Assembly (NCBI GenBank): GCA_014859785.1
Contig: JACUTP010000058.1
Span: 1-9,851, forward strand
DNA: 9,851 nucleotides
Direction of reading: 5' to 3'
DNA from: Candidatus Methanoperedentaceae archaeon
Lineage (GTDB): Archaea; Halobacteriota; Methanosarcinia; Methanosarcinales; Methanoperedenaceae
Part shown: piece after piece, positions 5,486 to 9,851 of the stretch
Layout of the letters: each line of letters starts with the position of its first letter
Numbering within the stretch: position 1 is the stretch's first letter
The notes under the pieces: model-generated
Told to the model about the DNA's origin: nothing
The model's database searches: none
The model's input: the letters and a program-made list of their open reading frames with translations, nothing else
Made by a program: the position numbers and the translations under genes

Positions 5486-6457
5486 ATGGAATCTCAATGC
5501 GTAAGGGTCAATAAAAAAGATGGGGAAAGGACGCGCCTCGAGCTTATCACTCACGGGGTTCTTAATAAGGACCTGAAGATAAAACCAGACGGTGATCATA
5601 TTTTAATTCCTGTAAAGGAAGTACCGGAAGGGTACGGGAATATCGGATACGATGATTTTGAGGAGGTAATTAAGGAGAAAACACCATCCGAACTTCTTGG
5701 AACCTCCCCTGCATTCGAACTGGTGGGAGATATTGCAATAATCGACCGTTATGAATCAGACCTTTTGCGGATTGCTGATGCCCTGGTAAAACAGAAAAAA
5801 GTAAGAACCGTACTTTATGCTGATACGCCAGTTAGTGGCGAATACAGGACCCGGACTCTTTCGTATCTTGCAGGTGATAATAAAACAGAGACTGTGTACA
5901 GGGAGAACAGGTGCAGGTACCTGCTTGATGTTTCAAAGGTTTATTTCACACCAAGGCTTGCTACAGAGAGGCTCAGGATTGCAGGACAGGTAAAAGATGG
6001 GGGAACTGTGGTGGATATGTTTGCAGGAATCGGTCCGTTTAGTATACTTATAGCGAAAAGATGTCCAAATTCGCATGTGATAGCAATTGATAAAAATTCG
6101 GAGGCTGTGAGGTATCTCAGGGAAAATGTCAAACTTAATAAACTGGAAAATGTTGAGGTAAGGGAAGGTGATGTGAGGGAAGCATCGAAGGGAGTTCAGG
6201 ATGCAGACCATGTTATAATGAATCTTCCCCATAGCGGTTTTGAGTTCCTTGATATTGCGTTCGGGATGGTGAAAAAAGGAGGTTTGGTTCATTTCTATGC
6301 CATATCCCATGAGAATGACCTTTTTGGAGGGATAATTGAACGAATAAAAGATGCTGCCATTAGATGTGGTTCAGGGATAATCCCCATAGGTAAGCGGGTT
6401 GTCAGACCATATGCCCCGTACCAGTACAATATCTGCATCGACTTCAGGGTGACCTGA
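5486..6457 (+). CDS. trm5: tRNA (guanine37-N1)-methyltransferase Trm5 (Trm5b-like)
   Basis: A 323-aa SAM-dependent methyltransferase making m1G37 next to the anticodon, which prevents +1 frameshifting. The N-terminal D1 region (CVRVNKKDGERTRLELITHG) is present, as expected of the Trm5b type. YRENRCRYLLDVSKVYFTPR leads into the SAM site DMFAGIGPFSI (residues 177-187), and the catalytic-loop NLP is at 246-248. I place the start at ATG 5486 (CAGG at 5476-5479, about 6 nt away). A TTG two codons earlier (5480) is also in frame but has no better signal. Archaea also have Trm5a/Taw22, which acts in wyosine synthesis; single-gene evidence cannot fully exclude that role. It is downstream of the membrane peptide and upstream of the S15 operon. 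Confidence 0.93.
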   Translation: MESQCVRVNKKDGERTRLELITHGVLNKDLKIKPDGDHILIPVKEVPEGYGNIGYDDFEEVIKEKTPSELLGTSPAFELVGDIAIIDRYESDLLRIADALVKQKKVRTVLYADTPVSGEYRTRTLSYLAGDNKTETVYRENRCRYLLDVSKVYFTPRLATERLRIAGQVKDGGTVVDMFAGIGPFSILIAKRCPNSHVIAIDKNSEAVRYLRENVKLNKLENVEVREGDVREASKGVQDADHVIMNLPHSGFEFLDIAFGMVKKGGLVHFYAISHENDLFGGIIERIKDAAIRCGSGIIPIGKRVVRPYAPYQYNICIDFRVT

Positions 6458-6482
6458 ATACCCGGCATTGCCATCACAAGTT

Positions 6483-6492
6483 ATTTAATATA
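6483..6492 (+). promoter_or_regulatory. TATA-like element of the rps15-RecJ-pcc1 operon
   Basis: ATTTAATATA predicts transcription from about 6510-6518 and a 55-60 nt leader before the TTG at 6573. A second, weaker candidate, TTTTATAAG at 6519-6527, would give a leader of about 20-25 nt. The 115-bp gap after trm5 holds no gene. Confidence 0.45.
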
Positions 6493-6572
6493 GCTATCCT
6501 ATTAAGAAATGCCTTCGCTTTTATAAGAGATGAGAATAACAACCATGAAATAATGATATTGGAGGAAAATAA

Positions 6573-7031
6573 TTGGCTAGAATGTATTCACGCAGGAAAG
6601 GAAAGTCAGGGTCAACAAGACCGATGCGGACAGAAGCTCCCGGGTGGTCAAACACAAATAAGGAAGAAATTGAGGAAACAATAAAGCAGCTTGCGACACG
6701 GGGACACTCATCCAGTGAAATAGGGATGATCCTGAGGGACCGCCATGGAGTTCCAGACGTAACACTTGTGACAGGGAAAAAAATAGTTGGCATCATGAAG
6801 GAGAGCAATGTGGCACCCAAAATCCCTGAGGACATGTACAATCTTATTGTAAAGGTCCTTGAGCTGAAAAAACATATAGACAGGAACCATAAGGACGTTC
6901 ACAACAGGCGCTCCCTCAATTTAATGGAGTCCAAGATAAGACGGCTCGGGAAGTATTACAGCCGTGAAGGGCGTATTCCTGCTGACTGGAAGTATTCAAT
7001 CCAGAGGGCAGAGTTGTTGATTTCAAGATAA
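6573..7031 (+). CDS. rps15: Small-subunit ribosomal protein uS15 (archaeal S15P), TTG start
   Basis: A 152-aa archaeal/eukaryotic-type S15, full length for the family, which has an N-terminal extension absent from the ~89-aa bacterial protein. It binds 16S rRNA in the central domain of the 30S subunit. The start is TTG at 6573: GGAGG at 6561-6565 gives an ideal 7-nt spacing, and the translation MARMYSRRKGKSGSTRP matches the conserved start of archaeal S15. Starting at the next ATG (6582) would lose three conserved residues. Other family segments are PGW near residue 24, GMILRDRHGVPDV in the middle, and the rRNA-binding RNHKDVHNRRSLNLMESKIRRL followed by a Tyr-rich end. It is first gene of a tight operon, 6 bp before the RecJ-like gene. 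Its leader could host regulation, but no clear structure is visible. Confidence 0.97.
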   Translation: MARMYSRRKGKSGSTRPMRTEAPGWSNTNKEEIEETIKQLATRGHSSSEIGMILRDRHGVPDVTLVTGKKIVGIMKESNVAPKIPEDMYNLIVKVLELKKHIDRNHKDVHNRRSLNLMESKIRRLGKYYSREGRIPADWKYSIQRAELLISR

Positions 7032-7037
7032 GTCGAG

Positions 7038-8366
7038 ATGACAGATGGAAATGAGCGCCTTGCTGAACTAGATGCATTGGGCAGGCAGGTAGCTGATGCT
7101 GTAGTTGAACACGACGAGGTCAGGCTCATTTCCCATAACGATGCTGACGGTATATCTGCCGCAGGTATTATGTGTAATGCACTTTACAGGCGGGGGATTC
7201 TTTTTCATACAACCATTGTCAGCCAGTTTGATGAATCAACACTTGAACTAATTCAAAAAACAAAGACATCTGACTGCGCTGTTATATTATGTGATATGGG
7301 AAGCGGTCAGGCTGAAGTGACATCAAGACTTGAAAACGCAATAATTATCGACCATCACAAGCCAACAGGGGAACTGGAATGTTCACATTTTAACCCGCAT
7401 CTTGTCGGTATTGACGGTTCTTCATTGCTGTCTGCTTCAGGCGGAGCGTATATGGTGGCGCGGCAGATGGGCGATAACACTGACCTTGCAGGACTGGCAC
7501 TTGTTGGTGCCACTGGCGATAAGCAGGTGATGGAAAGTGCTAACAGGTTAATTCTGGACGAGGCTCTGGAAAATAACGTTGTTACACTAAGAAAAGGGCT
7601 GCTTATGGGCGATGCCATTATCAGTGAACTGCTTGAGTACAGTATTGACCCGTATCTTGATATTACCGGTGACAGGGATAAGATTAAGGAATTTATTGAC
7701 CAGACGGGTTTTGATGGAAGGTTACGTGACATGTCCGGGGATGAACTGCGCAGGTTTTTTTCGATTATTGTCCTTAAACTTGCCAGGCAGGGAAGCACGT
7801 CAGTTGTGGGATCGCTTGTAGGTAACATACTCACGCTGAATTGTGAGGTTATACCGAATGTATATGATTTCGTGGATGTCCTGAATGCCGCCGGAAAATC
7901 AGATATGGCGGGTATCGGGCTTGCGGTGTGCATGCGGGATGAGGGTGCTGTTGACTGGGCAATGAGAGTTACCCGGGAAAACCAGCGAATTGTTATTGAT
8001 AGCATCAGGAAAGCTGAGTCAAAGGTAAGGGAGGCAGGGAATTTCAGGTATGTGGTGCTTGAAAATCAGGGCGGGACGGGTCTGATTGCAGGTACATTGA
8101 TACGGTATCGCTATCCTGATAAACCGTTTATCGCTTTTAATGAGGTGGAGGATATGGTTAAGGTCTCCGGACGGGGGACGAGGGAGCTTGTGGATGCGGG
8201 ACTTGACCTTGCTTTTGCGATGAAACAGGCGGCGGAATCAGTCGAAGGCAAGGGAGGGGGACATGATGTGGCATCAGGCGCTTCCATCCCGAAGGGCAGT
8301 GTTGAGGATTTTATGAAGGTTGTTGATTCGGCTATCGGGGAACAGCTCGGGGGGGATGCTGGGTGA
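7038..8366 (+). CDS. recJ: RecJ-like DHH/DHHA1 phosphoesterase (archaeal RecJ/GAN type)
   Basis: A 442-aa DHH-superfamily protein, probably a metal-dependent exonuclease of the archaeal RecJ/GAN/HAN group, the relatives of eukaryotic Cdc45. All catalytic motifs are intact: SHNDADG (Asp35, Asp37), DMGSG (Asp86), DHH at 105-107 and the GATGDKQ motif (Asp161). The C-terminal DHHA1 domain carries GGGH at 406-409, followed by DVASG. An active nuclease rather than a structural Cdc45-like protein is therefore expected. Archaeal RecJ-like enzymes are known either to bind GINS at the fork or to degrade ssDNA/RNA 5'-3' or 3'-5'; which applies here is open. The ribosome site is weak, and the start lies 6 bp after S15, so translational coupling is likely. 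Its stop overlaps the pcc1 start (GTGA). The 3' half is GC-rich (37 of 60 at 8161-8220). Confidence 0.9.
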   Translation: MTDGNERLAELDALGRQVADAVVEHDEVRLISHNDADGISAAGIMCNALYRRGILFHTTIVSQFDESTLELIQKTKTSDCAVILCDMGSGQAEVTSRLENAIIIDHHKPTGELECSHFNPHLVGIDGSSLLSASGGAYMVARQMGDNTDLAGLALVGATGDKQVMESANRLILDEALENNVVTLRKGLLMGDAIISELLEYSIDPYLDITGDRDKIKEFIDQTGFDGRLRDMSGDELRRFFSIIVLKLARQGSTSVVGSLVGNILTLNCEVIPNVYDFVDVLNAAGKSDMAGIGLAVCMRDEGAVDWAMRVTRENQRIVIDSIRKAESKVREAGNFRYVVLENQGGTGLIAGTLIRYRYPDKPFIAFNEVEDMVKVSGRGTRELVDAGLDLAFAMKQAAESVEGKGGGHDVASGASIPKGSVEDFMKVVDSAIGEQLGGDAG

Positions 8367-8596
8367 AGGTGCGGGGAAAGCTTGTTTTCAGAAACGAGGA
8401 TGCGCCGGGACTTGTGAAGCAAATAGCTGAGTCCCTGTCGCCTGATAATGTTTCCGGGATTGATACGGTTGTGGAAGGTGATTCTGTAACTGTTACTTTT
8501 GAGGGTGAGAAAATCGGGAGTGTTCTTTCTTCTGTTGATGATTATCTCATGAATGCGAGGATTGCAGAGGATGTGCTGGAACTGGGGAAGAAGTGA
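8363..8596 (+). CDS. pcc1: KEOPS complex subunit Pcc1
   Basis: A 77-aa protein, typical length for archaeal Pcc1 (about 75-90 aa). Pcc1 dimerises and, with Kae1, Bud32 and Cgi121, forms KEOPS, which makes t6A at position 37 of ANN-decoding tRNAs; Pcc1 helps bind tRNA and holds Kae1. Seen: an opening strand KVRGKLVFRN, a central LSPDNVSG, strands rich in Val and Thr (VTVTFEGE), and the C-terminal helix IGSVLSSVDDYLMNARIAEDVL, matching the beta-beta-helix plan with the usual Asn/Arg helix. The start is GTG 8363, sharing GTGA with the RecJ stop; a seven-G run at 8349-8355 may be its ribosome site. GTG 8369 is an alternative. The GTGA overlap implies coupled translation with the nuclease. Confidence 0.86.
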   Translation: MKVRGKLVFRNEDAPGLVKQIAESLSPDNVSGIDTVVEGDSVTVTFEGEKIGSVLSSVDDYLMNARIAEDVLELGKK

Positions 8597-8628
8597 AGTT
8601 TCCGGAATGATAATTTCCAGGAAATAGT

Positions 8629-9777
8629 ATGCTTAATCGAATATATTTTTCAGTATGTGGGGAAGGCTATGGACATTCAAGCAGGGATATGGCCATAGCA
8701 GGAATACTCGAGAAAAAGGGAGTAGAGGTTTTACTGGGAAGTTATGGATATGTTCTTGAAAGATTGAAGTCGGGTTTCAAAACGATTGAGATTGAAAGAG
8801 AATTTGAGATGGCAGGAAATAACGGGTATTTTGATCTTGCTGCTACAATTTCACAGAATAAAAGAACAGTGTTTAGATTTCCAAAGATAATATCAGAAGA
8901 AAAAAAGATTTTGGAGGAATTTAATGCCACATGTGTGGTTGCAGACGGCAGGACTGCGGCAGTATTCGCAGCACACAAACTCGGTATTCCATGCATTATT
9001 ATCGCGAATCAGACAACCATTGAGCCCTTTTTCAAAGATAGACCCCTTTATGTGCGACTTATAGGGAAAACTTTACAATTTACATTCAATAATGCAATGA
9101 AACATGCAAATCTGATATTGATTCCTGATTTTCCCCCTCCCGACACGGTATGCCTCAATACGTTAAGTAAAAGCCGGGATATTATGAAAAAACAGAAGTT
9201 CATGGGACCCGTTGTTTCTGTAAATAATGATCCACCAAATCCGCATATTCTTCCTGGCATGGAACATCCTTTTATCTTAACGATTCTTGGCGGTCATTCA
9301 TTCAGACGCCCCATATTCGATAGTATTTTAAAAGTTGCTGAAAAGTTACCGGATATCAATTTTATCATATTAACAAAATTTTCAAATACGGATCAACCGG
9401 AAAATGTCAGAATAATAAGATTTGCTGACAATATCGCACCTTATATGAAAAATGCCGAGATGATAATTACCCAGGCAGGCCACAGCACGGCAATGGAAAT
9501 TATGACACTTGGAAAAAAAGGCCTCATTATCCCTGATAAAGGACAGGTCGAACAGGAAACCAATGCAGCTCGGATGAAAGAACTCGGTGTTTGCGAAACC
9601 ATTGATTATTTATCTCTTGATCCTGAGAATCTTTTTAAGAAGATCCACATGTTAATGAATGGACCAGAATTCAACCATAAATCATCTCGATTCTCTGAAA
9701 CAGCAAAGAAAATGAATGGCCCGGAAAAATTAGCTGATATCATATTAGAATTATCAGAAAAATATAATAATTTTTGA
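8629..9777 (+). CDS. GT-B glycosyltransferase, MurG/GT28-like
   Basis: A 382-aa protein with two Rossmann-like halves and no membrane span. The N-terminal GEGYGHSSR (residues 11-19) is the acceptor-side glycine loop of archaeal MJ1255-like and MurG-like transferases. The C-terminal TQAGHSTAMEIMTLGKKGLI (from residue 281), followed by IPDKGQVEQETNA, is the nucleotide-sugar-binding signature (usually UDP-sugar). It probably moves a sugar to a lipid or surface glycan at the inner face of the membrane, but donor and acceptor are unknown. AGGAAA at 8619-8624 is a possible ribosome site. It lies 32 bp after pcc1 on the same strand, with no clear promoter between. GC is far lower than in the RecJ gene (21 of 60 at 9301-9360), suggesting separate history. 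In several archaea I recall ribosomal S3Ae standing at this place. Confidence 0.88.
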   Translation: MLNRIYFSVCGEGYGHSSRDMAIAGILEKKGVEVLLGSYGYVLERLKSGFKTIEIEREFEMAGNNGYFDLAATISQNKRTVFRFPKIISEEKKILEEFNATCVVADGRTAAVFAAHKLGIPCIIIANQTTIEPFFKDRPLYVRLIGKTLQFTFNNAMKHANLILIPDFPPPDTVCLNTLSKSRDIMKKQKFMGPVVSVNNDPPNPHILPGMEHPFILTILGGHSFRRPIFDSILKVAEKLPDINFIILTKFSNTDQPENVRIIRFADNIAPYMKNAEMIITQAGHSTAMEIMTLGKKGLIIPDKGQVEQETNAARMKELGVCETIDYLSLDPENLFKKIHMLMNGPEFNHKSSRFSETAKKMNGPEKLADIILELSEKYNNF

Positions 9778-9851
9778 TAGAGCAAGATAAGTATTCTCAC
9801 AAAAAAATTGCTGGTTTTTGCGACTGGAATTATCAAGGTCTTTCTTTAATC
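9778..9851. other. Right-end non-coding stretch
   Basis: 74 bp after the glycosyltransferase stop. It has a short T-run (9813-9817) that could help end transcription and no open frame I would support. A following gene may begin beyond the window. Confidence 0.4.

Noticed and set aside
5933..6310. 125-aa antisense frame inside trm5
   Set aside because: Lies opposite the SAM-binding domain of trm5; His/Ile-rich translation without domain features.
6545..6556. Two-codon upstream frame (ATG AAA TAA) before rps15
   Set aside because: Too short to support; ATGs are expected by chance in this AT-rich leader.
7355..8005. 216-aa open frame antisense to the RecJ-like gene
   Set aside because: Very Ser-rich, low-complexity translation lying wholly opposite a clear DHH protein; it is what codon bias of the sense gene produces, and no start signal is visible.
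9606..9836. 76-aa minus-strand frame at the right end
   Set aside because: Mostly antisense to the glycosyltransferase C-terminus; no ribosome site or recognisable domain.

Overview
The window reads as ordinary, gene-dense euryarchaeal chromosome. The translation and tRNA-modification genes are archaeal types: diphthine synthase DphB, Trm5, archaeal/eukaryotic-type S15, and the KEOPS subunit Pcc1. AT-rich TATA-like boxes sit about 25 bp before likely transcript starts, and gene starts mix Shine-Dalgarno and near-leaderless types. The DUF1786 and DUF5371-like proteins point towards Methanosarcinales or an ANME-2/Methanoperedens-like relative. That placement is an inference from family memory, not from a search.

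Layout. (1) 1-464, minus: C-terminally cut MoaB/Mog molybdopterin protein. It is divergent, over a 45-bp spacer, from a plus-strand cluster: DUF1786 protein (510-1568), a 47-aa double-CxxC zinc ribbon overlapping it by ATGA (1565-1708), and a short archaeal RmuC-like protein (1733-2623). (2) 2633-3019, minus: a short PurE. (3) 3149-3551, minus: a two-gene unit of a 45-aa ribbon-helix-helix-like protein (DUF5371-like) and an 87-aa protein of unknown function. It has its own TATA box, operator-like palindrome and downstream stem plus U-tract. (4) 3712-4452, plus: FAH-family enzyme with FAHD1-like active-site residues. (5) 4476-5264, minus: dphB. (6) 5341-6457, plus: a 41-aa single-span membrane peptide, then trm5. 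(7) 6573-8596, plus: rps15 (TTG start), a RecJ-like DHH phosphoesterase and pcc1, tightly packed as one operon. (8) 8629-9777, plus: a GT-B (MurG/GT28-like) glycosyltransferase with much lower GC than the RecJ gene upstream. The last 74 bp hold no gene.

How the genes fit together. The middle and right half is dominated by translation fidelity: diphthamide on EF-2 (DphB), m1G37 in tRNA (Trm5), t6A37 in tRNA (KEOPS/Pcc1) and uS15. The RecJ-like nuclease between S15 and Pcc1 belongs to a neighbourhood I recall from many archaea. The low-GC glycosyltransferase and RmuC-like genes look like the more mobile or accessory components. I see no CRISPR, tRNA, rRNA, IS element or obvious defence island. 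The best candidates for something undescribed are the small RHH-like plus 87-aa operon and the DUF1786 plus zinc-ribbon pair.
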